This document shows, one piece after another, positions 53,610-64,000 of a stretch of DNA of 64,000 nucleotides; position 1 is the first letter of the stretch; each line of letters begins with the position of its first letter. The notes beneath the pieces are model-generated. The model was given only the letters and a program-made list of their open reading frames with translations. It was not told where the DNA came from and ran no database searches. The translations under genes and the position numbers were made by a program. The stretch comes from Allomyces arbusculus (Eukaryota > Blastocladiomycota > Blastocladiomycetes > Blastocladiales > Blastocladiaceae): contig JADHYV010000010.1 of NCBI GenBank assembly GCA_027604705.1, forward strand, positions 1 to 64,000, in the 5' to 3' direction.

Positions 53610-55021
53610 TCACCCCAACCAATGCCCATCGGCCCACTTCCTCGCGAGCGCGAGCCCGCGCTCGACCCGCGCGACCACCTCCTCACCATACACGTCCTTC
53701 ATCCACGCATCCCCCTCCTCCGCCGTGCGCTCCTTGGCAAGCTCCCGATGCCGTGCGGCCTCCTCGGCCGTCATCAGCACCAAATTCGCCACATCCGCGC
53801 GCACTCCGGCACGCCACGCGACCAAGACACACTTGTCCACCTTGCCCGACACGGCCGACCGCTGTGCCCAGACATCGTCCACCAACAACGCCACGTCCGC
53901 CTGCGTTACGTACCCGCCCTCCCCGGCCGCATTCACGTCACGCAACAGTCGCGCATGGTCCTTTGCGCGCGTGCGGCCACCCGGTAGTGCCTGCTGGCTC
54001 GGCCACCCGGCAACTTGCGTCAGGACGTGCGCGGCCAGCGCGTTGCCGAACATGGCCGGCAGAGGACCCAAGACGGGCAAGATCGACGCGCGGAACGTCG
54101 GCAGCGGGGCAAACTCATCGAGCGCCGCGTCCGCGTCCGGCTTGATCAGGCCCAGCCCAGGCGTCGCGCGCTCCGTCGAGTAGACGACCGTCACCCCGCG
54201 GTCGATTCCGGCGCGGCGCAACTTGCCGCGCACCGCGCGCGCCAAGGGGTCCTCGGACGTTTCCGAGATATCCGCGACGCGCACGCGCGACGGGTCGGCT
54301 TTCGCGCCCGATCCCATCGACGAAATAACCGGAATTTGATGCGTGTGGCAGAAGGCCAGCAGGGCGGTTTTCGTGTCGAGATGGTCGATGCAGTCGATGA
54401 CGTAGTCCGGTTTGCCAGCGCTGAGAAGTTGCGATTCGGCCACGTCGGCCGCGAAGAGGGCGTTGATCGCGTCGATGACGACGTGTGGGGCCACGGCGCG
54501 GAGCCGCCGCGCGAGGCAGACGACTTTGGGCGTGCCGACGTCGGCGACGGTCGCGACGGCGTGCCGGTTCAGCGAGGATAAGGTGACTTGGTCAAAGTCG
54601 ATGACGCGCAACTTGCCGATCCCGGCGCGCGCGAGCATGTGCGCGGCGTGGCTGCCTGTAGAGGTGCGGATGCGTCAGAGACTCAACAGCGAGGATGGTG
54701 GGTGGAGAAGGTGCGCATACCGACGCCGCCAACACCCACGACGACTACGTAGGCACCGCGGATCTTGGCCATGCGATCATCGCCGAAAAAGGCGTAGTGC
54801 CGTGCGAGCTGTTCACGGGCGAGCGATTCGTCGTAGGTGGCCGCATCGGAGGTCGTCAGCGCGTCCACGTCAAGTGCCGACGCGCGTGGAGCGGATTCGG
54901 GGGTATTGGTACGGCGCCGGCGCAAAAGGGCTTGGGTTGAGAGGAGCGCCACGGCAGTGGCCAGGCTCGAGGCCGCGGCGGCGGCCACGGCGATCTGGCG
55001 CGGATTCCAGGAGTCGGACAT
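53610..55021 (-). CDS. TCD1: tRNA threonylcarbamoyladenosine dehydratase (TCD1/TcdA-type)
   Basis: E1-like enzyme that cyclises t6A37 to ct6A in tRNAs using ATP; in yeast it sits on the mitochondrial outer membrane. Two exons, 448 aa: 55021-54721 and 54655-53610 (intron GTATGC...TACAG). The N-terminus has a hydrophobic anchor (IAVAAAAASSLATAVALLST). The splice rebuilds the nucleotide-binding loop VVGVGGVGSHAAHMLARAG. Then come LRVIDFDQVTLSSLNRHAVA, DVGTPKV, DYVIDCIDHLDTKTALL, ISSMGSGAKADPSRV, VADISETSEDPLARAVR, VVYSTE and PVLGPLPAMFGNALAAHVL, all typical of TcdA/CsdL-Tcd1 proteins. Length is close to yeast Tcd1. It is divergent from BCAT. Confidence 0.93.
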
Positions 55022-55651
55022 GGTCGCCGGGGAGGATTGCGGCGAGTCTAGCGGCGCGCGGTCTAGCACGCTGTGGCCGTGGTCGTTGTGCAGATCGCCG
55101 TGGGCGGTCGAAATTCGCTGCTGGCTTGGCGACAGGCTGATCTCCCTGCGGTGCAGTGATCACGAGCGATTGTGCCATTCTCAGGTGACGTTCCGAGCGA
55201 TCCGCTGCTTCAGCCGACCGCCCGGGATCTTCCGTCCAGGCAAATCTTTGGGGGGGGGCGGGCTGGTGGCGCGGCTGGTGAGTCGCCGAACCGCACGCCG
55301 AATCGTCACCTCGTGGTCACGCGTGTCACCCCAGGCTGCCTCGCACGCAAAGACGACTCGAAGGGACCGACCGCCCGACGCGCGCTTGAACCCGGCCAGC
55401 CGGAACCACGCGCCCAAGGCGAGCCGGCGACCCCACCACCGGCAGGCAACAACGGTGCGCGCCAACGGCAACGAACAGCAACTGCTGACCCGCCCTCGGC
55501 GCTGCTTCAAATTCGCCCGCGGCCCGCGACTCCGTCCCTTCTCCCCTGTGCCCGCCGCCAGCGACCACCAAGTCCTCCAACCTCCCCACCCAATTTTGTC
55601 TCGTCGATACCTGCAACCGCTGGACGCTCCACCACCAGCAACACCTGCACA
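55022..55651. promoter_or_regulatory. Divergent promoter region, TCD1 / BCAT
   Basis: 630 bases between divergent starts of two genes with mitochondrial links. No TATA box; includes a G-run near 55251-55258. Confidence 0.4.
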
Positions 55652-57186
55652 ATGTCGCGCTTCGTCTCGTCGATGCGCCCGCTCTTGATGGCGGCCGCCC
55701 CTACGGCCGCCCGCGCCGCGCGCCCCGTCTTTGCCCGCCACCTCGCCGCGGCCGCGGCCGCTGCTGCCAAGCCCGCCGAGCTCTCGGTAAGCACATTTTC
55801 CGCGATGCCCCAACCAATTTCCCGACCTTGGTCCTGACCACTCCATGAACCAGGCGGCCAAGCTCGAAATCACCAAGACGACGACGCCCAAGACGCCGCT
55901 GCCGCACAACGAGCTCGTCTTTGGCCGGTCCTTTTCCGACCACATGATCGTCGTCGAGTGGGACCAAGCGACGGGCTGGTCGACGCCGAAAATCACGCCC
56001 TATGGCAAGCTGCAGCTCGACCCGTCGTGCACCGTCTTCCACTATGGTGTCGAGGTACGCTTCATTGATGCCGTCCGTGATCACGGTCAGTGGTCGAGAA
56101 GCTGATCGTTCGGTGCTTCTCTTCTCGCGCTACAGTGCTTCGAGGGCATGAAGGCCTACAAGGACAAGGCGGGCAAGATTCGCCTGTTCCGCCCGGACAT
56201 GAACATGGCGCGCCTGAACCGGTCGGCTCTGCGTCTCGCTATGCCCTCTTTCGACCAGAAAGAGCTCACGGAAATCATCAAGAAGTTTGTCAAGCTCGAG
56301 GAGAAGTGGATCCCGCAGGAGAAGGGCTACTCGCTCTACCTGCGCCCGACCATGATTGCCACGCAGGTGCGTTCCGTGTTGCGAACATTCGCGATGGTTG
56401 CGCGAGCGTGGAACTGATAACTCTGGTTGCTCGGAAATAGCCCTCGCTTGGTGTCGGCCCGAGTTCGCGCGCCATGCTCTTTGTGATCGCGTCGCCCGTC
56501 GGCCCTTACTTCAAGTCGGGCTTCACGGCCGTGAGCCTGCTCGCGCAGTCGTCCTACCTGCGCGCGTGGCCCGGAGGTACCGGTGACGCCAAGGTCGGCG
56601 GGTACGTCGTTGATTTCACGCTTACATCTCATCCACCAACTACTGTGGATTCTGACCTCTCTCTCCACCCTCCTGCGCCAACAGCAACTACGCGCCGACG
56701 ATCATGCCGCAGGTCGAGGCCAACAAGAAGGGCTACCAACAAATCCTGTGGCTGTTTGGTCCCAACGACGAGCTCACGGAGGTCGGCACCATGAACTGCT
56801 TTGTCTACTGGGTCAACGAGCAGGGCGAGAAGGAACTCGTGACGCCGCCGCTCGACGGCACCATCCTTCCCGGCGTGACGCGCGACTCGATCCTGGGCTT
56901 GACGCGCAAGTGGGGCGAGTTCAAGGTCTCGGAGCGTAAGGTCACTATGGCCGAGATCGTCAAGGCCTCCAACGAGAAGCGGCTGCTCGAAATGTTTGGT
57001 GCGGGCACGGCATGCATTGTCTCCCCGATCAAGGCGATTCATTACCAGGATAAGGACCTGGTCGTCCCGCTTGACCCGGCGAACCCGACCGCGCAGGCCG
57101 GGCCGCTGACGAAGCGGATTAACGAGACGATTCTCGGGATTCAGTATGGCGAGATCCCGAGCGAGTGGAGTGTCGTTGCCGAGTAG
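55652..57186 (+). CDS. BCAT: Branched-chain amino-acid aminotransferase, mitochondrial
   Basis: PLP enzyme catalysing the last step of Leu/Ile/Val synthesis and the first of their breakdown. Five exons, 409 aa: 55652-55786, 55854-56054, 56136-56366, 56441-56601, 56685-57186 (donors GTAAGC, GTACGC, GTGCGT, GTACGT). The first exon is an Arg/Ala-rich mitochondrial presequence. Fold-type IV motifs: [50 protein letters not shown], then [16 protein letters not shown], where Lys240 is the predicted PLP Schiff-base residue. Further blocks are [46 protein letters not shown] and [12 protein letters not shown]. All phases fit and the length is normal. Confidence 0.96.
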
Positions 57187-57667
57187 AGTATACTTAAGTT
57201 GGATTGCGTCGCTTTTGTTGCTTGGTCGATAGTGTAAGGGATCACGTCGTGATCCGGGGGTTGCCAATTGATTGCGTTCCGTGCTTGATTTGTCTTTGGT
57301 GGCGTGGGTTCCGAATCAAGCTCGAACGGGCCCGAGCTGGGAACAACAAACGGTTTGCATGTACATGCGGGTCCGTTCAGTCCGCTCAACAGGTCACGGT
57401 GATGGCCTCGAGGATATTTACAAATCGTGCTAAACTATTGAACAACCCGCGACACGTTCGTTTTGGACTCGTGGACGGGTGGAGAAGGTGCGCGGCTCAT
57501 GTCTGTCGCTTACACAGTCCAAAGGACTATCCGTTGTTGTTCTGGCAGCAAGGAACCACAACATGGCCTGATAGCCAGTCACCCATTCTCTGAAAAACGC
57601 ACCCTTCGTCCAATCCTATGTACAAAGCCTCTTGATCCACCACCTTCCTCGCATTATCCCACCCCCC
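57187..57667. other. Intergenic between convergent genes
   Basis: 481 bases between BCAT (+) and EAF6 (-). Lower GC, no supported gene; probably 3' UTRs and spacer. Confidence 0.45.
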
Positions 57668-58554
57668 TCACTCGTTCCCCTCATCAATCCCCGCCGTCCC
57701 CGTCCGCGCGCGTTTCGGCGCGCGTTCCGCGGCCGTTGCCCCACTGCGCTTCTTATTCGCCGTCGGCGTCACGACACTCGGACTCGCCGGAATCCCCGCC
57801 GCGGCCGCGCGTTTCCGTGTCGACGCCGTCGCGGCGCCGCTCTTGGCCGCAGGCGTTGCATGCACTCCACCGTGCGCCATCACCGCCGCAGCGGCCGCAG
57901 CGGCCGCCGTCATTTCAGCGTCGCGCGCTTCGAATTCGGCTTTTTTCGCTTCGAGCGACTACCGCACCGGGACGAGCTCGGTCAGTCGGGTCGATGTAAT
58001 GGTAGGAAGGCGGCGAAGATCAAGTACCTTGTGCAACGTCGACGAACTCATCGAGAAAATCCGGTCCGTGTCGGCAACGGGCGCGCGCGCGCGCTTTTGG
58101 CTGCCGCTACCGCCAAGCGTGCCGCCCGCGGTGCTTGCGGACCGCGCGCCCGACCCGGTGTACCCGTCGAACCCGCGCACAATGTTCCCGCCCGCGGCGG
58201 TTTCCTCGAGATAGTTGCCCTCGAGCTGGTAGAGGCGGAATTCGAGGTCGACCTGCAACAGCACGGGCGGGTGAGAAGGAGCGAGGCTGGGAACGCGACA
58301 ATGGGCTGACAGGGACGGGTACGCACGAGGTTACGCTCAGCTTTTTGCTTTTGCGCGATTAACTCGATCAGTTGCGCCTCGAGGTCCTTGATTTGCACGT
58401 CGGGGGTTCCGGACTTGGTGGCGGCCTGGCCGGGGGTGGGGTGGACGAGGCTGGAGGGTCAGACGTGGTCGTTGCGCGGGTTCGGAAATGCGTGGGCGGG
58501 AGTTGAGCGCTCGGATCATACATCGGTCGTGGTTGAACCATTGCTTTGCGGCAT
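57668..58554 (-). CDS. EAF6: EAF6 (MEAF6) histone acetyltransferase subunit
   Basis: Small subunit of NuA4 and related MYST acetyltransferase complexes. Four exons, 215 aa: 58554-58522, 58425-58327, 58252-58028, 57958-57668 (donors GTATGA, GTGCGT, GTACTT). After a short N-terminus comes the leucine-rich coiled coil, KDLEAQLIELIAQKQKAERNL joined across intron 2 to VDLEFRLYQLEGNYLEET. The family signature GGNIVRGFDGY (GNIIRGWDRY in human) and RIFSMSSST (RLFSKSSVT) follow. The last exon adds SLEAKKAEFEARDAEM and a Lys/Arg/Ala-rich disordered tail. The tiny first exon (MPQSNGSTTTD) is the least certain part; an upstream alternative cannot be excluded. Confidence 0.88.
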
Positions 58555-59539
58555 GTTAGAAGGAGCGGCCGTGGTTGCTGGCCCGAATGCAAGTGATGGA
58601 AAGGGTGATGCGATTTGTTGGCAGCAGCCGCTGGAGTATCAGGTTTGGTTCGTTCGGACCTCGGTCTTGTTCAAAGTTCATAGGGTTACCGGCGAATTTT
58701 CATTACGCCCCATGCATGCCGGATCCGGTAGAAAAAGAAATGGCAAACGGGAGCCGCAACATCGACGCGGAGGTGACCAAGGGCCTGAACTTCCTTCGTG
58801 CGATGCGGATGCGGGTACCTTCCCGTCATCAGGGCCGCCACCTATGGGGAACTGCGTGCCAAACAGGCGGTGTAGCTAGCGCGTCATTAAGCACCCAAAC
58901 AGCAATTGCAGACGGTGGGAAGTGGTCTGGCTCTGCCTGCGCGACATCATGAGCGCGAGCACCCGCGCAATGCCGTTGATGACGCGACCTGTCAACAAAT
59001 GGGACATCGAGCCAGACACTGGAGCGTGATGGCACTCTGTCTGTGCCAGCTAGCTGCGCCAGCACAAGATAACGCATATCCGACCCTACGAGCTATGAGC
59101 GGGTCGAGCACCGCTGGTGCCGTCGCTGGCGACCACTCTCCACCAAGTATCGCCCATGTCGGTCCATCTGCTCAGATTCACATTCACCCGCGCAATTTGC
59201 GGCTAAAGCATCGACTGCGACAACTTATTTGATCTTTGCAAGGCGACATGGTGCCTGGAGATTGGAGGCAGGTTGTGATGAGCATTGATTGGGTCGTATT
59301 TCGCAGACTGTCACACAGCTCAAGTCTCTAGTGGTGCGACCAGCACACATATGCTGGCGGTTCTTGCCCTTTTTCCTTGAGAACGCCTGACGCGACCATG
59401 TATCCGCTGAATTTTAATCATTGAGGGAAGCAGAAGCAAAATTACGTATAACAAAAATTACTGCACAACATTGCCCTTCGCTGCCTTTGGCAGCTCGTAC
59501 AATGCCCATCAATCTTGACTTTTAATCACTTCCTTCGCA
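58555..59539. other. Intergenic, no gene supported
   Basis: About 985 bases between two minus-strand genes: promoter of EAF6 on the left and 3' flank of the F-box-like gene on the right. The right part (59220-59520) is noticeably AT-richer than the rest of the window. Confidence 0.45.
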
Positions 59540-61655
59540 TCACCACGCTTCATCTCCACCAACCTGCTCGACCCCAGGATTGTCAACCTCCACAATCGTC
59601 ACGCCCGGGTCAGCCCCAGCCAACATCGACGGCATAATCCACTGCAGAGACACGCTCTCCTTTTCTTCGTCTGAGCGGTGCGCCACTTGCATCACGGCAA
59701 CATGATCTGGAACCTGCACGTCCTGTGAGAGAATTGCTCCATTCTTGAGCGTGACGCGGCAATGGCATTGCGCAGTCACTGCCATGATCATGGCTGATGC
59801 CACGACCGGTTCGCTCACAGACGAGAGCGTCAAACTGTGGAGCTTGGGCGTGGCCCATGGAAAAACGGCGGGCGCAGTCGTGTCGTTTGGGGCCATGTCG
59901 ATGCGGTGCAACGTGAGCGACTCGAGGTAGGGTAGCAAAAATGGCGTTCCGTATTGATCTTGGCTGCCACTGGCACCAGACATAGCAAACCAGCAACGAT
60001 CCAAACGTGCGGCGCGCAGCGTGTGGGCGTGAGCGGTCAGGTGCTCGGGCTATTCAACAAGAAAATGGAAAAGTGAGCCACCATTGACAGCTCGAGTAGT
60101 ATTCGAACGTTATGCGCACCGAAGCAACAACACGATCGAGGGAGAGATTCTCCACCTTGAGATGCTCCATGCCAACGGGAAATGCGACATTCATGGCGCC
60201 AGAAAAAGAAAGCTTCTTCGTGTGAACTCGCCGCAAGAACCACGCGATAAGCGCTGTCGCTGCACTGGGAAACGATGAATCGACAGCGAGGGACAGCACG
60301 GCAAGATCCAACGTGCGCTCCAAAACAGGATCTGCCGGCTCAGCCAGCACATTGAGCGTTGTGATCTCTTCGTCGCCATCCAAAACTTGAAGACAAATCT
60401 CGCCCGTTATGGTGAGCTCCCGGAGAGGCACAAGCGTCAAGACTGCCTCAAAATGCGTAGCCGTGAGGGCGATCAAGTGAAGGTACAGGCAGCGCAGGGC
60501 TGGGAAAACGGTCATGAGCACGCCATTGCGGAAGTAGTTGGAAGGAAGAACCATCGTGGGCGCAATCTCGAGCGCGGTAACACATGGCAAGAACGTGCGC
60601 AGATCCGATTTTGAGTCAGCGAGACGGTCGAGGAGTGCGCACCAAAAAGAAATGCGCGACACGGCCGAATCTTGTGGCACACATTCGAGAATGACACTCG
60701 TCGCCAAGGGGCCCCAAATGCACTCGGTACCTCGGTTATGCATCAGAAAAATGTTTCCAAGCGTGTCAATTCCATGCACAGCGTGCCACGCTGGCGCACG
60801 ATCATAGCGGACCATGCTCTCATTTTGTTGCGGGCGCTGCAACACATCCTCAATGGCCAGCGCACGGATGGTCTTGAGCACCGGAGTCCGCGCCAAGACC
60901 ACTTGCGCGACAGTGGAGAGGGTCCGGATGTCCTCACTCAACACTCTATGAGCATCAGCATTACGTGGCGCATATCGAGCGTACTTGGGCCGCCATGGCG
61001 GTATTGCGCCACGGAAGTCAGTTTCAAGCACAGACGCCACAGGTTTGTCGAGCGTGCGGCCAGGATGTGGGCGTAGGTCAGCAACAAGAACAAGCTCGCG
61101 GAGCGTCGAATTGATGGGCACCACCGCTGCAGGGTCGTTGGTCAATTTGGCCGCATTGTCTTTGGCCGTGACAACATGATGGAGCAAGTCGTCCGGCTCG
61201 TCGGAGGAGCGCGACCACGGCAGGGCGGCCAGCTGCCAGATCAAGACGGGAAGCGAGGAAAAGAACAGGACACGCCGCTCGCCAAGAATCGGAGTGGCGA
61301 TGCCGTTCAGTTCGCGACATGTCGCGGCAACTTGGACGCGAGCGGAACGCGGCAGCTCGCGCACAATCATGATCAGGGAATCAAGGGGTAGGTTCAGGAG
61401 CGATGGTCGAGCATCTTCACGCTCGACATGCAGGATGCCATTGGACCGGTCGTCCGTCATGAAGTGAGCCGGCAACTTGCCAGCAATTCTCTTGAGTGCG
61501 CTAAGAGTATAACACGCCAAGTGCTGCAAGTTGGGGATCAAATTGGCGGGAGAAGAAGTTTGAGTCGTGATGCGCGCTGAGGTGCGGCAGAGAGAGAATG
61601 CGATGTGGCTGCAACGAAGCAAGGCAGACATGATGATGTGTGACGGATTGCTCAT
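59540..61655 (-). CDS. F-box-like protein
   Basis: Two exons, 681 aa from the first ATG used: 61655-60120 and 60049-59540 (intron GTGCGC...GAATAG). An F-box-like motif lies near residues 86-124: LLNLPLDSLIMIVRELPRSA followed by ATCRELNGIATPIL. The rest consists of irregular leucine-rich segments (LRELVLVADL, VTALEIAPTM, LRCLYLHLIAL, PLRELTITGEICLQVL, LESLTLHRIDM, KLHSLTLSSV), as in F-box proteins with degenerate LRRs that recruit targets to SCF ubiquitin ligases. A later ATG at 61460 would start closer to the F-box; which is used cannot be told from sequence. The gene has visibly lower GC and less biased codons than its neighbours, and I recognise no specific orthologue, so it may be a young family member. 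Confidence 0.65.
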
Positions 61656-62368
61656 GTTGAAGATTGGCAAACTCTGCGCAAAATCCGACCACCCAACACC
61701 GTCAGTTCATGCTGAACGGTTCCGCTCAATCTGCGCACTCACACGTCTAGTCCTTCATAGAGCTCCTGGTCGCAGCATGCGGCTTGCCAGAGTTTGTTCG
61801 CTCTGTCGTCAACAAAGAGCCGGCCCCATCGAGAAACCGCGGAGACCCTCAGACAAATCCGCGTCCGTCGTGGAACTGCCGCTGATCCTTTGCCGTGCTC
61901 TTCTAAGGCCTTACTCCAACTCGAGACTGCAACCATAGCGACACATTCAGGAGTTCCTTGCAGTCTGGAACCGCTGACGCAGGGGTCCGCTCTTGAATGC
62001 GGCGGCAACGGGGGAACGACCGCTGGGTCCAATGAAGCACCACGTACATGCAAGCCGAAGCATGCAAGCTGAAGCATGCAAAGCGAAGCAAGGACAAACT
62101 CCAGCGCAGCAAGCAAGTGCCAAAATGACCGAGAAAAGATAAAAATGGACTGGTGGCGACCGGCGCCGAAAACTATGGACAAACTGGGTAACTCAAACAC
62201 AACCATCCAACCAGAAAACCAAGACTCAGTTGCAAGAGTGAGGGGTGGGATCGAAGTTACGAAAGCGGCTCGAGAAGTTGAGAGAAGGGGATTGAGAACC
62301 AGAAAAAACGGTTTCACAACAAACGGGGAATTTCTCGCACAGTCGAGCATCTTGATCGCGCTGCCGAT
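61656..62368. other. Intergenic, lower GC, with a 14-base tandem repeat
   Basis: 713 bases between two minus-strand genes. It includes three tandem units of CATGCAAGCYGAAG near 62047-62088. Open frames here carry no domain. Confidence 0.45.
62047..62088. repeat. 14-base tandem repeat, three units
   Basis: CATGCAAGCCGAAG, CATGCAAGCTGAAG and CATGCAAAGCGAAG follow one another directly. Confidence 0.85.
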
Positions 62369-64000
62369 TTACCCTTGGCGCCGTTTCCACATCATGAACC
62401 CGGCACCGCCGCCAACCACGGCCAGCCCGCCAACTACGCCACCCGCGATGGCGCCTGCGTTCGACCCGGCACCCGGCACCGTTGTGGGCGTCGGCGTCGA
62501 CGAAGTCGGTTGCGGCGACGCGTTCACTTGTGCCTGCACCGAGAAGTCCGAGTACATGGGGCAGTTGCACGAGACTTGCGAGCTCGATGTGACTGTCGTC
62601 GTGCACCCGGTCGACGTCCACGATGTGCCCGACCAGTAGACACACACGGGCGACGAACCCGAGGGAACCGGAGCGACATTGGCCGTGTACCCGACGTTCA
62701 GCGACTGCGTGTTGAGCGCCGTCGTCGTGCCGTTGTTGAACGCCTGCACCGTCAGAACATTAGCCACCATGTTCTGGCTCGGGTTCGCCGACCCGCGCAG
62801 CGACTGCCAGTTGATCGCCTGGATGTCCAAGCACCCGGCGGGCAGCGTGCTCGGCAGCGTCAGCGAAAAGTTGCCGACTGTCCGTGCCGAATCCCCAGAG
62901 TCGGTGCCCGTGGCCACGACACGGCGCCCCGAGGCGACAAACGTGCCGGCATCAATGAGCGTCGGCGCCGACGAAACCGAGCACGTTGCGCCCGCAATCG
63001 AACCGAGAACGAGCGCCTGCACCTGCGCGCGCGCACGGGCCTGCTGCGTCGTGGTAATGGTCTGCCGGCGGCGGAGAGACCCACCGCTCGCGGCAATCAG
63101 GTTCGAAATCAGGTTGTTGAGCGCACGGCCAATCGACTGCGCCTGCCGTGGCTCAATCGACTTCTTCACCCCACCGACCGCCACCGAGACACCGTTCAAA
63201 GTCGAGTCGACGAGCGACATGACCGAGTCGTACGAGCTCGACGACGCGCCCGACAGGTTGATGGTCGCAAGCACGTTGAGCGCGCGCACGGCCGTCTGCG
63301 GACTCGGGAGCAAGTTGCCCATGGCAATTGTCGAGATCGAAATGACCGAGGCCGAAATCGAGGCCACTTGCGTGCGGTCCGAGGCCGTGAGAGCCGCGGG
63401 CAGAGCGGTCGTAATCGATGTGACCGTGTTGAGTGTCGTTAGGGCCAGCGCCGGGTTCGTCACGGCGAGCGTCTGTGCCTGCGAGACGAGTGTCGAGGCC
63501 GTGCCGAGCAGAACCGCGTTCGTCGCGCCCGACGCCTGGACAATACTCACCGATTGCGTGACGAGCACAGACGACCCGAGTGCGTCCGTGACCACGGCAT
63601 AGACGCTTGCAGCGCCCACGGGCAACGTAATCGACTCCACCGCCGGCAAGTTCGTCAGGTACATGTCGTTCTGCACTTGAATCGAGCCTTGCAGCATGAC
63701 GTAGCCGAACGTGTAGGTAAACGGTGCGACACCGCCCGTCCAGCCAGTCGTCGCGATCCGGAACGTGTCCGAGAACCCAACGCCCGACGCTGGGTTGCTG
63801 TTAACCATGTTGGCCGGGTTCTCGTTCACGAGAGCGACCGACCCGCCCGAGGGCACGGAGGCCACTTCCACGGACAAGTCGGCCCACGACGTGACGCCGT
63901 TGGCGAGCGTGACAGTGACGCGGAACGTGATCGACTGGCCCTGCGGCAGCACATTGCTGCCAAACACGAGGTAGTTGCGCTTGGTGCCCGTCAAAGCCAC
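62369..64000 (-). CDS. REJ/GPS-like single-pass membrane protein, 3' part only
   Basis: Partial: the frame is open to the window edge and the 5' end lies beyond 64000; 543 codons are present. The visible protein is a large Ser/Thr/Val-rich ectodomain. Early parts resemble PKD/REJ strands (SITFRVTVTLANGV; GGVAPFTYTFGYVMLQGS; VYAVVTDALGSSVLVTQSVSI), followed by a helical Ala/Ser/Leu-rich part (LALTTLNTVTSITTALPAAL, ALNNLISNLIAASGG) like the GAIN/REJ helical region. A GPS-like motif comes near the end: VCVYWSGTSWTSTGCTTT and QVSCNCPMYSDFSVQ. The HL-T/S cleavage residues of GPS motifs are not present. The C-terminus is a Pro/Thr linker, one Gly/Val-rich membrane span (AIAGGVVGGLAVVGGGAGFMM) and a short basic tail WKRRQG. 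It resembles the extracellular part of polycystin/receptor-for-egg-jelly proteins without their channel. Function unknown. Confidence 0.65.
   Translation of the reverse strand: MALTGTKRNYLVFGSNVLPQGQSITFRVTVTLANGVTSWADLSVEVASVPSGGSVALVNENPANMVNSNPASGVGFSDTFRIATTGWTGGVAPFTYTFGYVMLQGSIQVQNDMYLTNLPAVESITLPVGAASVYAVVTDALGSSVLVTQSVSIVQASGATNAVLLGTASTLVSQAQTLAVTNPALALTTLNTVTSITTALPAALTASDRTQVASISASVISISTIAMGNLLPSPQTAVRALNVLATINLSGASSSSYDSVMSLVDSTLNGVSVAVGGVKKSIEPRQAQSIGRALNNLISNLIAASGGSLRRRQTITTTQQARARAQVQALVLGSIAGATCSVSSAPTLIDAGTFVASGRRVVATGTDSGDSARTVGNFSLTLPSTLPAGCLDIQAINWQSLRGSANPSQNMVANVLTVQAFNNGTTTALNTQSLNVGYTANVAPVPSGSSPVCVYWSGTSWTSTGCTTTVTSSSQVSCNCPMYSDFSVQAQVNASPQPTSSTPTPTTVPGAGSNAGAIAGGVVGGLAVVGGGAGFMMWKRRQG

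Overview
The window is nuclear DNA of a GC-rich, intron-containing fungus, most likely a zoosporic (flagellated) early-diverging lineage. The sequence shows fungal-type genes (a two-component SSK1 regulator, a CAF120/SKG3-like PH protein, a KIN1 kinase) together with genes that Dikarya have mostly lost: a calaxin-type EF-hand protein of the cilium, an ABI-like SCAR/WAVE subunit, a C12orf4 homologue, STYX, ZNF277, TRAPPC13 and a REJ/GPS-type membrane protein. High GC, Ala/Arg/Pro-rich proteins and introns mostly of 55-100 bp would suit Blastocladiomycota (Allomyces/Catenaria-like). That placement is inference, not a sequence match.

Layout. 1-12 kb: SSK1 (-), a secreted hypothetical (-), calaxin (+), an ABI-like SH3 protein (-), a hotdog-like protein (+). 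12-21 kb: a secreted LPMO-like protein with a His/Asp-rich tail (+), the CAF120-like protein (+), a 742-aa protein with a C-terminal membrane segment (+). 21-26 kb: a gene-poor stretch with a degenerate dispersed repeat, then ribosomal protein L17/uL22 (-) and U2AF1 (-). 26-31 kb: C12orf4 homologue (+), STYX-type phosphatase (+). 31-38 kb: MON2 (-) divergent from RPN8 (+). 38-49 kb: ZNF277 (+), SNU13 (-), a small secreted protein (-), TRAPPC13 (+), a second copy of the dispersed repeat in inverted orientation, NECAP (+), RNASEH2B (-). 49-59 kb: eIF5A (+), KIN1 (+), TCD1 (-), BCAT (+), EAF6 (-). 59-64 kb: an F-box-like protein (-) of lower GC, and the 3' part of a REJ/GPS-like membrane protein (-) that runs off the window.

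These are ordinary, independently regulated eukaryotic genes: signalling (SSK1, KIN1, STYX), vesicle traffic (MON2, TRAPPC13, NECAP), RNA and translation (U2AF1, SNU13, uL22, eIF5A, TCD1), chromatin and genome upkeep (EAF6, RNASEH2B), proteolysis (RPN8, F-box). I see no operon, CRISPR array, rRNA gene, credible tRNA or intact transposon.

Exon models were built by hand. All 49 inferred introns are GT-AG, keep the frame, and sit where the protein family is otherwise interrupted. Their 5' splice sites mostly read GTNCG (35 of 49) rather than GTAAG/GTATG, and 32 of 49 acceptors are TAG. That is the most consistent unusual signal in the window.
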